Positions 17,373-26,497 of a stretch of 64,000 bases of DNA are shown here, piece after piece. The notes below the pieces were generated by a model. The model had not been told where the DNA came from and searched no databases. It worked only from the letters and a program-made list of their open reading frames with translations. The position numbers and the translations under genes are program-made. Origin of the DNA: Hyphomicrobiales bacterium (lineage in GTDB: Bacteria; Pseudomonadota; Alphaproteobacteria; Rhizobiales; Rhizobiaceae); assembly GCA_900469475.1 (NCBI GenBank), contig UBXG01000016.1, forward strand, positions 257,407 to 321,406, read 5' to 3'. Each line of letters opens with the position of its first letter. The first letter of the stretch is position 1.

Positions 17373-19460
17373 TTAGACAAGGCCGATGGCGGTGATCGCC
17401 ATATCGATGGCCTTGATGCCGATGAAGGGAACGATGATGCCGCCGAGGCCGTAGATCAGCAGATTGCGGCTCAGCAGCGCGCCGGCGCCGATCGGCCGGT
17501 AGCGGACACCCTTCAGTGACAGCGGGATCAGTGCGACGATGATGAGCGCGTTGAAGATGATCGCCGAGAGGATGGCGCTTTGCGGCGTTGCCAGCCCCAT
17601 GACGTTCAGCATCTTCAGCTGCGGATAGAAGGCAATGAACATCGCCGGGATGATGGCGAAGTACTTGGCGATGTCGTTGGCAATGGAGAAGGTCGTCAGT
17701 GCGCCGCGTGTCATCAGCAGCTGCTTGCCGATCTCGACGATCTCGATGAGCTTCGTCGGGTCGCTGTCGAGATCGACCATGTTGCCGGCTTCGCGGGCCG
17801 CGACCGTACCGGTGTTCATGGCAACGCCGACATCGGCCTGGGCGAGTGCGGGCGCGTCGTTTGTGCCGTCCCCGCACATGGCGACCAGCTTGCCCTGCGC
17901 CTGTTCCTGACGCATCAGCGCCAGCTTCATTTCAGGCGTTGCCTGGGCAAGGAAGTCGTCCACGCCGGCTTCTGCGGCAATGGCGGCAGCCGTCAACGGG
18001 TTATCGCCAGTGATCATCACGGTGCGGATGCCCATGCGGCGCAGTTCCGCAAAGCGTTCGCGGATGCCGCCCTTGACGATGTCTTTCAGATGGATAACGC
18101 CGAGCAGACGGCCATCGCGGGCAACGGCAAGCGGCGTGCCGCCGGCCTTGGCGATCTCGTCGGCGATCGTTTGCAGCTCACGCAGCATTTCGCTGGATGT
18201 GCGCGAGATGACGGCTGTACCTTCCGTCGCACCATTGGCTGCACCTTCGACATAAGCCACCACGGCGTCGACCGCACCCTTGCGGATCGAGGAGCCTTCA
18301 AGGTCGACGCCGCTCATGCGGGTCTGCGCCGTGAAAGGAACGAAGGTCGCCTTCAGGCTCGTCATGTCGCGACCGCGGATCGCATATTTCTCCTTGGCGA
18401 GCACGACAATCGAGCGTCCCTCCGGCGTCTCGTCGGCAAGCGAGGCGAGCTGTGCGGCATCGGCGAGATCCTGCTCGCTGATACCCCGAACCGGGCGGAA
18501 GGCGGTTGCCTGACGGTTGCCAAGCGTGATCGTGCCGGTCTTGTCGAGGAGCAGCGTATCGACGTCGCCGGCAGCTTCGACGGCGCGGCCCGACATGGCA
18601 AGCACGTTGAAGCGCACCAGGCGGTCCATGCCGGCGATACCGATCGCCGAAAGCAATGCGCCGATTGTGGTCGGGATCAGCGTCACGAAGAGCGCAACGA
18701 GCACGACCGTCTGGATCGAACCGCCGGCATAGGCGGCAAAGCTCGGGATGGTGACGGTCGCCAAAACGAAGATCAGCGTCATGCCGGCCAGCAGGATGTT
18801 AAGCGCGATTTCGTTCGGCGTCTTCTGACGCTCGGCGCCTTCGACCAGCGCGATCATGCGGTCGATGAAGGTCGAGCCGGCTGCCGCCGTGATGCGCACG
18901 CGGATCTCGTCCGACAGGACCTGCGTACCGCCTGTCACAGCCGAGCGGTCGCCACCTGATTCGCGGATGACAGGCGCGGATTCACCGGTGATGGCGGCCT
19001 CATTGACGGAAGCGACGCCTTCAATGACTTCGCCGTCCGACGGAATGATATCGCCGGCTTCCACCAGAACGACGTCACCGACCTTGAGGCTGGTGCCGGG
19101 TACCATCTTGTAGTCGGTGCGGCTGTTGCCGACGAGCAGCTTCGCCTGCGTTTCGGTGCGCGACTTGCGCAGCGAGTCCGCCTGCGCCTTGCCGCGGCCC
19201 TCGGCAACGGCCTCGGCGAAATTCGCAAACAGCACAGTGAACCACAGCCAGATATTGATCTGCAGCGAAAAGCCGAGATTGCCGCCGCCGGTGATGAGGT
19301 CGCGCAGGAAGAGAACGGTCGTCAACATCGAAACGACGGCGACCACGAACATGACAGGGTTCTTGGCAAGGGTGCGTGGGTTCAACTTCGTGAACGAAGC
19401 GCCGATCGCCGGAACGAGGATGCGAGAATCCAGAATACTCGCTGATTTTAACTGGCTCAT
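17373..19460 (-). CDS. kdpB: Potassium-transporting ATPase ATP-binding subunit KdpB
   Basis: The 695-residue P-type ATPase has the phosphorylation site Asp306 in LLLDKTGT, the actuator motif TGES at residues 158-161, the hinge TGDNPLTAAAIA and MCGDGTNDAPALAQADVG. Ser161 corresponds to the E. coli Ser162 known to be phosphorylated for inhibition. SD GGAG precedes the ATG at 19460. A 53-residue small ORF separates it from kdpA. Confidence 0.96.
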   Translation of the reverse strand: MSQLKSASILDSRILVPAIGASFTKLNPRTLAKNPVMFVVAVVSMLTTVLFLRDLITGGGNLGFSLQINIWLWFTVLFANFAEAVAEGRGKAQADSLRKSRTETQAKLLVGNSRTDYKMVPGTSLKVGDVVLVEAGDIIPSDGEVIEGVASVNEAAITGESAPVIRESGGDRSAVTGGTQVLSDEIRVRITAAAGSTFIDRMIALVEGAERQKTPNEIALNILLAGMTLIFVLATVTIPSFAAYAGGSIQTVVLVALFVTLIPTTIGALLSAIGIAGMDRLVRFNVLAMSGRAVEAAGDVDTLLLDKTGTITLGNRQATAFRPVRGISEQDLADAAQLASLADETPEGRSIVVLAKEKYAIRGRDMTSLKATFVPFTAQTRMSGVDLEGSSIRKGAVDAVVAYVEGAANGATEGTAVISRTSSEMLRELQTIADEIAKAGGTPLAVARDGRLLGVIHLKDIVKGGIRERFAELRRMGIRTVMITGDNPLTAAAIAAEAGVDDFLAQATPEMKLALMRQEQAQGKLVAMCGDGTNDAPALAQADVGVAMNTGTVAAREAGNMVDLDSDPTKLIEIVEIGKQLLMTRGALTTFSIANDIAKYFAIIPAMFIAFYPQLKMLNVMGLATPQSAILSAIIFNALIIVALIPLSLKGVRYRPIGAGALLSRNLLIYGLGGIIVPFIGIKAIDMAITAIGLV

Positions 19461-19508
19461 AAGAGGCTCCAGCGTGAAGAGGAAAACGTCAGATCGGAAC
19501 GCTGCCGA

Positions 19509-19670
19509 TCAGCCGATTAAAAATCCGAAGATGACAAGGCCGAGGAACAGTGCGGCCATTGCCAGCAAAATGGCATCGGACGCACAGGTTGTTCCGACCG
19601 GGCCACGCCCCCTGTCGAAGGGGCGTGGATCGATGGCTTTTCTAAGCTTGCCTAGAAGCGGTTGGCTCAT
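19509..19670 (-). CDS. Small membrane protein between kdpA and kdpB
   Basis: This 53-residue ORF begins MSQPLLGKLRKAIDPRPF and ends in one strong transmembrane segment (LLAMAALFLGLVIFGFLIG). The start at 19670 has AAGGA nine bases upstream; an in-frame ATG at 19679 is too close to that SD. It occupies the 222-base gap between kdpA and kdpB almost completely, in the operon direction, with 48 bases before kdpB. The N-terminus is cytosolic by the positive-inside rule. It may be an accessory subunit of the Kdp complex; this is inference from position only. Confidence 0.6.
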   Translation of the reverse strand: MSQPLLGKLRKAIDPRPFDRGRGPVGTTCASDAILLAMAALFLGLVIFGFLIG

Positions 19671-19682
19671 AGCCGTCATTCC

Positions 19683-21386
19683 TTAGAAGGTCTGGCCTGC
19701 GATCATCGACAGATGTTCGACGATCGGTCCGAGCGCCAGCGCCGGGAAGAAGGTCAGGCCGCCGACGATCAGGATCGTGCCGACGAGCAGGCCGACGAAG
19801 AGCGGGCCATCCGTCGGGAACGTGCCGGCCGAGGCAGGAACCGTCTTCTTGCTGATCAGGGAACCGGCAATCGCAAGCGCCGGAACGATGACCAGGAAGC
19901 GGCCGATCAGCATGACGATACCGAGCGTGGTATTGTACCAGGGGGTATTGGCGGATAGACCAGCAAAGGCCGAGCCGTTATTTGCTGCCGCGGAGCTGTA
20001 GGCATAGAGGATTTCAGAGAAACCATGCGGGCCGGAATTGCCGATAGCGGCGACTGCTGATGGCAAAACTGCGGAGATCGCGGTAAAGGTCAGCATTCCG
20101 AAGGGGAGGCAGAGCACGGCGAGCATCGCCATCTTCACTTCCTTCGCTTCGATCTTCTTGCCAAGATATTCCGGCGTGCGCCCGACCATGAGGCCGGCAA
20201 CGAAGATCGCAATGATGACGAACATCAGGATGCCGTAGAAACCGGCACCGACGCCGCCGACGATGACCTCGCCGAGCTGCAGGTTGATAAGCGGGATCAT
20301 TCCGCCGATCGCCGTGAAGCTGCCCAACATGCCATTGACTGCGCCACAGGACGCCGCCGTGGTGATAACTGCGAACAGCGAGGATGCAGCAAGCCCGAAG
20401 CGGACTTCCTTGCCCTCCATATTGCCGCCCTGGACACCGAGCGCATGAACAAGCGGATTGCCTGCTGCTTCGGCCCAGTAGGTGACGATGACGCCAGCGA
20501 TGAAGAGCGTTCCCATTGCTGCCAGGATCGCCCAGCCCTGACGCTGGCTGCCGACCATACGGCCGAAGACGTTCGTTAGCGCAGCACCGATGGCGAAGAT
20601 CGCCAGCATCTGGAGGAGGTTGGAAATCGCATCCGGATTTTCGAAGGGGTGCGCCGAGTTGGCATTGAAGAAGCCGCCGCCGTTCGTGCCGAGCATCTTG
20701 ATGGCAAGCTGCGAGGCAACGGGACCCACGGCGATCGTCTGCTGCGCACCTTCGAGCGTCGTGGCATTGACATAGGGACCGAGCGTCTGCGGCACGCCGA
20801 GATAGACGAAAACAATCGTCAGCACGATGCAGATCGGCAAGAGGACATAGAGCGTCGCGCGGATCATATCGACCCAGAAGTTGCCGATCGCCTTGCCCGA
20901 GGCACGCGCAAATGCGCGGATCAGCGCGATGGCGATGGCGATGCCGGTTGCCGCGGAAACGAAGTTCTGGACCGTCAGGCCAGCCATCTGCACGAGGTAG
21001 GACATCGTGCTTTCGCCGCCGTAGTTCTGCCAATTGGTATTGGTGACGAAGCTGGTTGCCGTGTTGAAGGACAGTTCCGGACCGACTGCGGTCATGCCCG
21101 CCGGATTATAGGGCAGGCTGCCCTGCAGGCGCTGCAGCGCGTAGAGCGCAAGGAAGCTGGCAAGGCTAAACAGCAGCATGGAGACCGAATAGGTCGTCCA
21201 GTGCTGCTCTTCGCGCTCATCCGTGCCGGCCAAACGATAAAGCCCCCGTTCCACAGGACGGAGGACGAAAGAGAGGAAGGTGCGCTCGCCGGTAAAGACA
21301 CGTGTCATGTAACCGCCGAGCGGTTTGACGAGCAGGAGAAGGATCCCGATGTAAATGAGGATCTGAAGCCATCCGTTGAAGGTCAT
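19683..21386 (-). CDS. kdpA: Potassium-transporting ATPase potassium-binding subunit KdpA
   Basis: The 567-residue channel-like subunit has about ten transmembrane segments and the repeated selectivity-filter-like regions, for example SFVTNTNWQNYGGE, GTNGGGFFNANSAHPFENP and YAYSSAAANNGSAFAGL. It forms the potassium pathway of KdpFABC. It starts 27 bases after kdpF. Confidence 0.96.
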   Translation of the reverse strand: MTFNGWLQILIYIGILLLLVKPLGGYMTRVFTGERTFLSFVLRPVERGLYRLAGTDEREEQHWTTYSVSMLLFSLASFLALYALQRLQGSLPYNPAGMTAVGPELSFNTATSFVTNTNWQNYGGESTMSYLVQMAGLTVQNFVSAATGIAIAIALIRAFARASGKAIGNFWVDMIRATLYVLLPICIVLTIVFVYLGVPQTLGPYVNATTLEGAQQTIAVGPVASQLAIKMLGTNGGGFFNANSAHPFENPDAISNLLQMLAIFAIGAALTNVFGRMVGSQRQGWAILAAMGTLFIAGVIVTYWAEAAGNPLVHALGVQGGNMEGKEVRFGLAASSLFAVITTAASCGAVNGMLGSFTAIGGMIPLINLQLGEVIVGGVGAGFYGILMFVIIAIFVAGLMVGRTPEYLGKKIEAKEVKMAMLAVLCLPFGMLTFTAISAVLPSAVAAIGNSGPHGFSEILYAYSSAAANNGSAFAGLSANTPWYNTTLGIVMLIGRFLVIVPALAIAGSLISKKTVPASAGTFPTDGPLFVGLLVGTILIVGGLTFFPALALGPIVEHLSMIAGQTF

Positions 21387-21413
21387 GGAGGTAACTTTCC
21401 CTATCCAGCGCTG

Positions 21414-21503
21414 TTAGAAGCGCTCGGGGCGAATGAGAGCGTAGACCAGGTAGACGGTGAGAAAGATCGTCACGCCGCCACCGAGAATGTAATCGAGAAG
21501 CAT
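21414..21503 (-). CDS. kdpF: Potassium-transporting ATPase subunit KdpF
   Basis: A 29-residue ORF with the single transmembrane segment GGGVTIFLTVYLVYALI and the C-terminal RPERF typical of KdpF. SD GGAG is six bases before the ATG at 21503. KdpF stabilises the KdpABC complex in the membrane. Confidence 0.9.
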   Translation of the reverse strand: MLLDYILGGGVTIFLTVYLVYALIRPERF

Positions 21504-21517
21504 TGCCGTCTCTCCGA

Positions 21518-21601
21518 CTAGAGGCTGTCGCAGGCCTTGGTATAGGCGACGCAAAGGAGGAAGAATAAAACGCCGATCCCGACAAGAAGAATGTCCATCA
21601 T
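21518..21601 (-). CDS. Tiny membrane ORF leading the kdp operon
   Basis: From tandem ATGs at 21601 and 21598 this encodes 27 or 26 residues, a single hydrophobic helix (ILLVGIGVLFFLLCVAYTKA) ending in CDSL. AAGGA lies upstream at an acceptable distance. The stop is 14 bases before kdpF. Its helix-plus-Cys-Asp tail suggests a second KdpF-like peptide, but no function is known to me. Confidence 0.6.
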   Translation of the reverse strand: MMDILLVGIGVLFFLLCVAYTKACDSL

Positions 21602-22007
21602 CGATCGCGATTCCTTGATTGTTATTGTTGAATGCAGAAACGATGGAGAGCGCCCTTTACTCAGAGCGCCTCTTTTTTCCTGCCGACCAGAAAGATCACT
21701 TGGGGTGTATCTTCCGAACACAATATGCGACCGAACCGCATTAAGGTTCGAGACGGCGGGAAAGCGGAAGATATAAAAATCTTATAAATGCCTGTGCGAA
21801 TGATGATGGGCTACGAACATGTTCATACGCTTATCGAAGCGCCCGCCTGCGTTGCCGAACTCGTTCGAAGAGTCACGCCGTCCGCCGATTGGAAACCCTT
21901 ATCGAAGAAGCCACACCGATGGCGGCCACGACATCTTGTCAAAGTGTCTGTTACCTTGATCGAGCACGAGGCCACCGGTCCCGTTTGCACATGAATGTGA
22001 GCGGCGC
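21602..22007. other. Intergenic region upstream of the kdp operon
   Basis: About 400 bases without a convincing gene; the open frames present lack an SD and family features. It should contain the kdp promoter. An A/T-rich element resembling a KdpE site is listed at 21767-21790. The stop of the alcohol dehydrogenase gene is at 22008. Confidence 0.5.
21767..21790 (-). promoter_or_regulatory. Candidate KdpE-binding element
   Basis: The minus strand reads TTTATAAGATTTTTATATC, a T/A-rich tandem TTTATA / TTTTTATA arrangement resembling the known E. coli KdpE site. It also contains the inverted repeat AAGAT-N6-ATCTT. It lies about 170 bases before the first kdp ORF. No promoter hexamers could be fixed with confidence. 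Confidence 0.35.
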
Positions 22008-23018
22008 TCAGGGCCGGACTATGACCTTGATTTCGCCGGCCAGCGGCGCGCTGCCAACCACGCCTGCGACGTCTTCTAGGCCGATCGTCTTCGTAACAAG
22101 CGAATCCAGCTCCAGAATCCCGCTTGCCACCATGGCGGCGGCGCGAGCGTGGGTGAAGGGATTGAGATAGGCCGGCCTGATCTCAACCTCATTGACGAGC
22201 AGATCAAACGGCAGAATGGGCACTTCGAGGCCTGCCGGCGTTACACCGAAGAGGACGAGAGCACCGCCGCGCCGCGCCATCCGAACGCCGCTTTGAAGCG
22301 TTTCGGGAACGCCGGCGCATTCTATGATGACGTCAACGCCGCCATGGGTCACGTCCTTGACGGCGGCAACCGCATCGATCGCTGTCGGGTCGAGGGCCAA
22401 CGTCGCTCCCAGGCGCAACGCCGCCTCGCGCCGCGACAGCTGTCTCGTGACAAGGATGATCTGGTCTGCGCCGGCCAAACGGGCCAGTTGGACCATGAGC
22501 AGGCCGATCACGCCGCCGCCCAATATGGCAACGCTATCGCCCGGACGGATTTGTGCCTTGTCGATGGCATGGATGCAGCAGGCCAGCGGCTCGCAAAAGG
22601 CGCCATGGACGGGATCGAGATCCGGAGGCAGAGTGAAAGCTTGGTTGCAGGGAACCGCAACATAGTCGGCAAAGCCGCCATCCCGCGTTACGCCGATAGC
22701 CGTGAGGTTGGCGCAGAGATTCGGTCGCCCACGCCGGCAGGCAGGGCAGGTACCGCAGGCAATATTCGGATCGACCGTGACGAGTTCTCCACCTACAAAT
22801 GACGAAACACCCTCACCCACCTCTTCCACGAGGCCGCAGAACTCGTGACCCAGGGTCACCGGGATCGCTGTCGGATATTCGCCCTTGTACATGTGTCGGT
22901 CGGACCCACAGATGCCGGCGGCGAGAACCCGGACGATGATCTCTCCCGGTTCGGCGTTCGGCTTCTCGACCATGCGCATGGTCATATCGCCGATCGCTTC
23001 CAAACGGACTGCCCTCAT
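22008..23018 (-). CDS. Zinc-dependent alcohol dehydrogenase family protein
   Basis: The 336-residue medium-chain dehydrogenase has the catalytic zinc ligands in AGICGSDRH and GHEFCG, the structural-zinc cysteines in ACGTCPACRRGRPNLC, and a Rossmann motif VAILGGGVIGLLMVQLA. It belongs with threonine/sorbitol-dehydrogenase-like enzymes that oxidise polyols or sugars; the substrate is not predictable. No linked transport genes are present. The ATG at 23018 is the reasonable start. Confidence 0.87.
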   Translation of the reverse strand: MRAVRLEAIGDMTMRMVEKPNAEPGEIIVRVLAAGICGSDRHMYKGEYPTAIPVTLGHEFCGLVEEVGEGVSSFVGGELVTVDPNIACGTCPACRRGRPNLCANLTAIGVTRDGGFADYVAVPCNQAFTLPPDLDPVHGAFCEPLACCIHAIDKAQIRPGDSVAILGGGVIGLLMVQLARLAGADQIILVTRQLSRREAALRLGATLALDPTAIDAVAAVKDVTHGGVDVIIECAGVPETLQSGVRMARRGGALVLFGVTPAGLEVPILPFDLLVNEVEIRPAYLNPFTHARAAAMVASGILELDSLVTKTIGLEDVAGVVGSAPLAGEIKVIVRP

Positions 23019-23336
23019 TCGCCTCCTCCAAGCATAAGGTTTGATTCTTGCGCTACTGCGCTGCTCCCATCCGCACTATAGCACTCAATGGTGCGCGTAG
23101 CCGCTCCATAGCCGGTGCGCTAGACGCTCGAGCAAGCACCAAAGCACTCTCCTGAAAGTCTTCTCACAATGGCGCTGGAACGTTTTGAAAAAACGAATGA
23201 CCTTCGGACAGCGCCGCGACCGAAATAAGGCTTAAATAAAAGCCGAGCCCGCCTTGGGAGCATCCATGCCTGTGCCGGATCAGCCGATTGCCCCGGCTTC
23301 CGCACGGGGCAATCTCCAACTGGGGTCAGTTCAAGA
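23019..23336. other. Intergenic region with hairpin at 23287-23313
   Basis: About 318 bases with no supportable gene. It holds a hairpin with eight-base arms ATTGCCCC/GGGGCAAT and an 11-base loop, 24 bases after the stop of the Tim44-like gene. The hairpin has no following T-run, so it is at best a weak terminator. Confidence 0.45.
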
Positions 23337-24335
23337 TTAATGCTGGCCTGTTCCCTGGATCGCCGAAAGCTTCCAGTCCGAACCCGGCTTGCACACGAAG
23401 GTCCAGAGCTCCGTCGTCTCGGAAGGATTGTGGTCGTCGCCATCCACAAGCTTTCCGGTCGTGCGATCGATCATCGCGTCGATGCTCGAGTAGCGCATTG
23501 CAAGCGTTGCGTACTCGGCATCTTCCTCACGCCAGGCCTCGGCGATATCACCCTGCAGCAGGCGCACATCGGAAACGCTGTTACGCACGCCATTGGTAGC
23601 GTTCTCACCGAGCTCCTCGGCCAGATAAGACATCGCCTCCGGCGTGGTCAGCCGACGGATCGCCGCATAATCCTCGGCGCCATAGGCCGTTTGGATTTCG
23701 GTGAGGAGGTGCTCGAAACGATCGAGATCGGCCTGCTGAAGCCCGATCTCGTCATTGGCTTGGCGCACCTTCTGCGCGGCCGCTGCCCCACCGCCGATGG
23801 ACGGGATGGAGAAGGAAGGACGCGGCGATGCGCCGGCATTGTTCATCGGGTTCATATTGTAGGACGACCCGGATCCGGGTGCTGCATATTGCGTGCGCTG
23901 CCGGTTTGCGAAGAAGCGCATCGCAAAGCTGATGAGCAGCACGATCAGACCGATCTGCAGCAGCATTCCCAGAAAGCCGATGCCACCGCCGAAACCATGG
24001 CCGAGCAGCATGCCGAGAAGGCCACCGGCGATCAGGCCACCGATCATCGACCCGCCGAAGCCGCCGAAAAGGCCAGGACGCTGGGGCGCGCCAAGCGGCG
24101 GCTGGGTCGTCGTCTGCTGCGGCGGCCGCTGCGTCATCGTCCGGTCAATGGGTGCGGCCTGCGTGGGCGCTGTCCTCGTAATGGCCGGGGTATCGAAGGT
24201 GCGCGTTCCACGGCTTCCGAAGCCGCTGGATCCAGCCCGGCGCGCATCGGCGGCATCAAAGGCCGCCACGGACGACGCGGCGGCGAGGACGACGATGGCT
24301 GCGATCTTAGCAAAGCGCGGCACTGCACTGAACAT
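23337..24335 (-). CDS. Tim44-like domain protein
   Basis: From the ATG at 24335 (SD GGAG) the protein has 332 residues. An N-terminal signal segment (IAAIVVLAAASSVAAF) is followed by a Pro/Thr/Gln-rich linker, Gly-rich hydrophobic segments (GGLIAGGLLGMLLGHGFGGG and a second transmembrane helix ending MRFFANRQ), then a Tim44-like domain with FEHLLTEIQTAYGAEDYAAIRRL and TELWTFVCKPGSDWKLSAIQ. Bacterial members sit in the inner membrane and are of unsettled function; TimA in Caulobacter/Brucella-type bacteria is a relative. A longer frame to 24377 is less likely. Confidence 0.8.
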   Translation of the reverse strand: MFSAVPRFAKIAAIVVLAAASSVAAFDAADARRAGSSGFGSRGTRTFDTPAITRTAPTQAAPIDRTMTQRPPQQTTTQPPLGAPQRPGLFGGFGGSMIGGLIAGGLLGMLLGHGFGGGIGFLGMLLQIGLIVLLISFAMRFFANRQRTQYAAPGSGSSYNMNPMNNAGASPRPSFSIPSIGGGAAAAQKVRQANDEIGLQQADLDRFEHLLTEIQTAYGAEDYAAIRRLTTPEAMSYLAEELGENATNGVRNSVSDVRLLQGDIAEAWREEDAEYATLAMRYSSIDAMIDRTTGKLVDGDDHNPSETTELWTFVCKPGSDWKLSAIQGTGQH

Positions 24336-24494
24336 TGGCTCTCCTGTCATAGGGCAGAAAGACGAATTTGCTCTCATATGGGGATGCTTGTTCGTGATTG
24401 TAAGGCTGCGATTTTGAGTTGGCGAAACTTTTGGATTTCAACCAAACCAATCTATCCGTATGCGGATGCTCGGCAGCAACGATCTAAGACGATC

Positions 24495-24728
24495 CTAACC
24501 TTCATCAGCTCTATCGATCAGGCCATCATAGATTTCCATCATTGCGTTGGTGATCGCCTGGCCAAGTGCGTTGCCGGCCGCGCGGACATCGTCGTCCGTG
24601 CCGTCCCGTGCTGCTCTTGCCAGTTCAAAGCCCTCACTGCTGATGATCTGCTTTGCGACCTCGATTGCCCACAGCCCGAAATCGCCGCGGTTGTCTATCT
24701 TGATCTCGTGTTCCATTACCTGTTCCAT
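24495..24728 (-). CDS. Hypothetical acidic protein
   Basis: A 77-residue, mostly helical acidic protein (EHEIKIDNRGDFGLWAIEVA at the start, then EGFELARAARDGTDDD). The start could be the first Met at 24728 or Met5. No family was recognised. Composition and reading-frame length support coding only moderately. Confidence 0.45.
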   Translation of the reverse strand: MEQVMEHEIKIDNRGDFGLWAIEVAKQIISSEGFELARAARDGTDDDVRAAGNALGQAITNAMMEIYDGLIDRADEG

Positions 24729-25070
24729 TCATCCATCGTGAGCAAGCCTCTATAGAGCCAACCAGCGAAAGGCCACCCCGATCGCGCCGCCGTAGCGGGT
24801 GTCCATATGGTGAAAAGATGCGCCGTTGCCCCAAGGTTCGTCCATTTCCGGAGATTCGCGGGCTTCTGCGGATACCCGTTGGCGCTCTCTATCGGCCGCA
24901 TGATCAGGTCTTCGCCTGGAAAATCACCCGCGGAAAGGCTCCAAAATGGCGTCAATGCGTCGGAACCTGTGGAAATGCAGGCTTTCTCGCCCTTTCATGT
25001 CAGAACTCCTCGTGACAACTGGCATCTCCAATGGAAATGATTCCGCCGTTATCAATGCGGGGGAAGCCTC
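24729..25070. other. Intergenic region upstream of the HU gene
   Basis: About 342 bases. Two overlapping plus-strand frames cross it but lack an SD and family features, so no gene is called. A GGGGGAAGCC ribosome binding site for the HU gene lies at its end. Confidence 0.45.
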
Positions 25071-25349
25071 ATGACCACTACCAATGAAATTGCAGACAAG
25101 ATTGCCGCAGATCACAAGCTGACCAAGGCACAGGGCAAGGCAATCGTCGAAGCCATCTTTGCCGCCATCACCGGAGCCGCGACCTCCGGCGCCGAAACCT
25201 CTATTCCGGGTTTTGGTAAGTTCAAGGTCAAGGATACGCCGGAGCGCGAAGCACGCAACCCCGGAACGGGCGCAACCATCAAGGTTGCGGCATCGAAGAA
25301 GCTAACCTTCACGCCTGCAAAGGCGCTGAAGGATGCGCTCAACAAATAA
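25071..25349 (+). CDS. HU family DNA-binding protein
   Basis: The 92-residue protein has the HU/IHF fold: helical N-terminus EIADKIAADHKLTKAQGKAI, then the arm and core IPGFGKFKV, the signature REARNPGTG and TFTPAKALKDAL. It binds and bends DNA as a nucleoid protein. It is a monocistronic gene followed by a strong terminator, and is probably a paralogue of the main HU. Confidence 0.92.
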   Translation: MTTTNEIADKIAADHKLTKAQGKAIVEAIFAAITGAATSGAETSIPGFGKFKVKDTPEREARNPGTGATIKVAASKKLTFTPAKALKDALNK

Positions 25350-25379
25350 TCCCTGCTCTGGCCGAAAGCCCGTAGGCTC

Positions 25380-25416
25380 ATGACCGACCCTATCCGCTAG
25401 GGCCGGTCATTTGCCG
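25380..25416 (+). terminator. Terminator after the HU gene
   Basis: A hairpin with 13-base arms (25380-25392 and 25398-25410; one mismatch) and a five-base loop starts 31 bases after the HU stop and is followed by TTTG-type sequence. It may also serve the converging nrdF gene. Confidence 0.7.
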
Positions 25417-25502
25417 TTTCATACGAACGCAAGCGCCGCTTCGTCGTGAGGCGGTTTCGAAAGTACTGGCTCGAGCTGCCTGAGCTGCGCCAAGCTCCAT
25501 CC

Positions 25503-26483
25503 TCAGAAATTCCAATCCTCATCCTCGGTCGCGACTGCCTTGCCGATGACATAGGACGAACCCGATCCCGAGAAGAAGTCATGGTTCTCATCCGCATTCG
25601 GCGACAACGCCGAGAGGATGGCTGGATTGACCTTGCAGGCTTCGGCGGGGAAGAGCGCCTCATAGCCGAGGTTCATCAGCGCCTTGTTGGCGTTGTAATG
25701 CAGGAATTTCTTGACGTCTTCTGTTAGCCCGACGCCGTCATAGAGCGCTTCGGTATATTTGGCCTCGTTGTCATAAAGCTCCAGCAGAAGATCGAAGGCA
25801 AAGTCCTTGATCTCCTGGCGTTGCCCGTCCGAAAGCCGCTCAATCCCATGCTGGAATTTGTAGCCGATGTAATAGCCATGCACGGCTTCGTCGCGGATGA
25901 TGAGGCGGATCATATCGGCTGTGTTGGTGAGCTTGGCGCGGCTCGACCAGAACATCGGCAGATAGAAGCCGGAATAGAACAGGAAGCTCTCAAGGAAGAC
26001 GCTCGCGACTTTCTTCTTCAAGGGATCGCCGGAGGCATATTGCTCGATGATCAGCGTAGACTTCTTCTGTAGGAATTCGTTCTCCTCCGACCAGCGATAG
26101 GCGTCATCGACGTCGGGCGTCAGGCAAAGCGTCGAAAAGATCGACGAATAGGAGCGTGCGTGCACGGCTTCCATGAAGGAGATATTCGACAGCACCGCTT
26201 CTTCATGCGGGGTTACGGCATCAGCCATCAGCTTTACGGCGCCGACACCATTCTGGATCGTGTCGAGCAGCGTGAGGCCGGTGAAGACGCGGATGGTGAG
26301 CTGCTGCTCCTCCGGCTTCAGCGTGGCCCAGGACTGGATATCATTCGACAGCGGCACCTTTTCCGGCAGCCAGAAATTACCGGTCAGGCGGTTCCAGACT
26401 TCGAGATCCTTGTCGTCTTCAATGCGGTTCCAGTTAATGGCGCGAACGCGGCTTGCCGGCTTGAATTGCATGTTCATTGTCAT
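25503..26483 (-). CDS. nrdF: Class Ib ribonucleoside-diphosphate reductase beta subunit
   Basis: The 326-residue protein has the NrdF helices with di-metal ligands, including EEAVLSNISFMEAVHARSYS and IIRDEAVHGYYIGYKF, and ends VATEDEDWNF, the tail that docks to NrdE. It carries the dimanganese- or diiron-tyrosyl radical. Met1 at 26483 and Met3 at 26477 are both possible; the SD GAGGG fits the second slightly better. It is the last gene of nrdHIEF, 14 bases after nrdE. Confidence 0.95.
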   Translation of the reverse strand: MTMNMQFKPASRVRAINWNRIEDDKDLEVWNRLTGNFWLPEKVPLSNDIQSWATLKPEEQQLTIRVFTGLTLLDTIQNGVGAVKLMADAVTPHEEAVLSNISFMEAVHARSYSSIFSTLCLTPDVDDAYRWSEENEFLQKKSTLIIEQYASGDPLKKKVASVFLESFLFYSGFYLPMFWSSRAKLTNTADMIRLIIRDEAVHGYYIGYKFQHGIERLSDGQRQEIKDFAFDLLLELYDNEAKYTEALYDGVGLTEDVKKFLHYNANKALMNLGYEALFPAEACKVNPAILSALSPNADENHDFFSGSGSSYVIGKAVATEDEDWNF

Positions 26484-26497
26484 CGTCCCTCAAAGGT

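Noticed and set aside
21788..21994. 68-residue plus-strand frame upstream of the kdp operon
   Set aside because: No SD, no recognisable family, and composition of random high-GC frames.
23287..23313. Hairpin as a certain terminator
   Set aside because: Good stem but no T-run on either strand; kept only as a note in the intergenic entry.
23120..23449. 109-residue minus-strand frame in the gap after the Tim44-like gene
   Set aside because: It partly overlaps the Tim44-like gene in another frame and shows no SD or conserved features.
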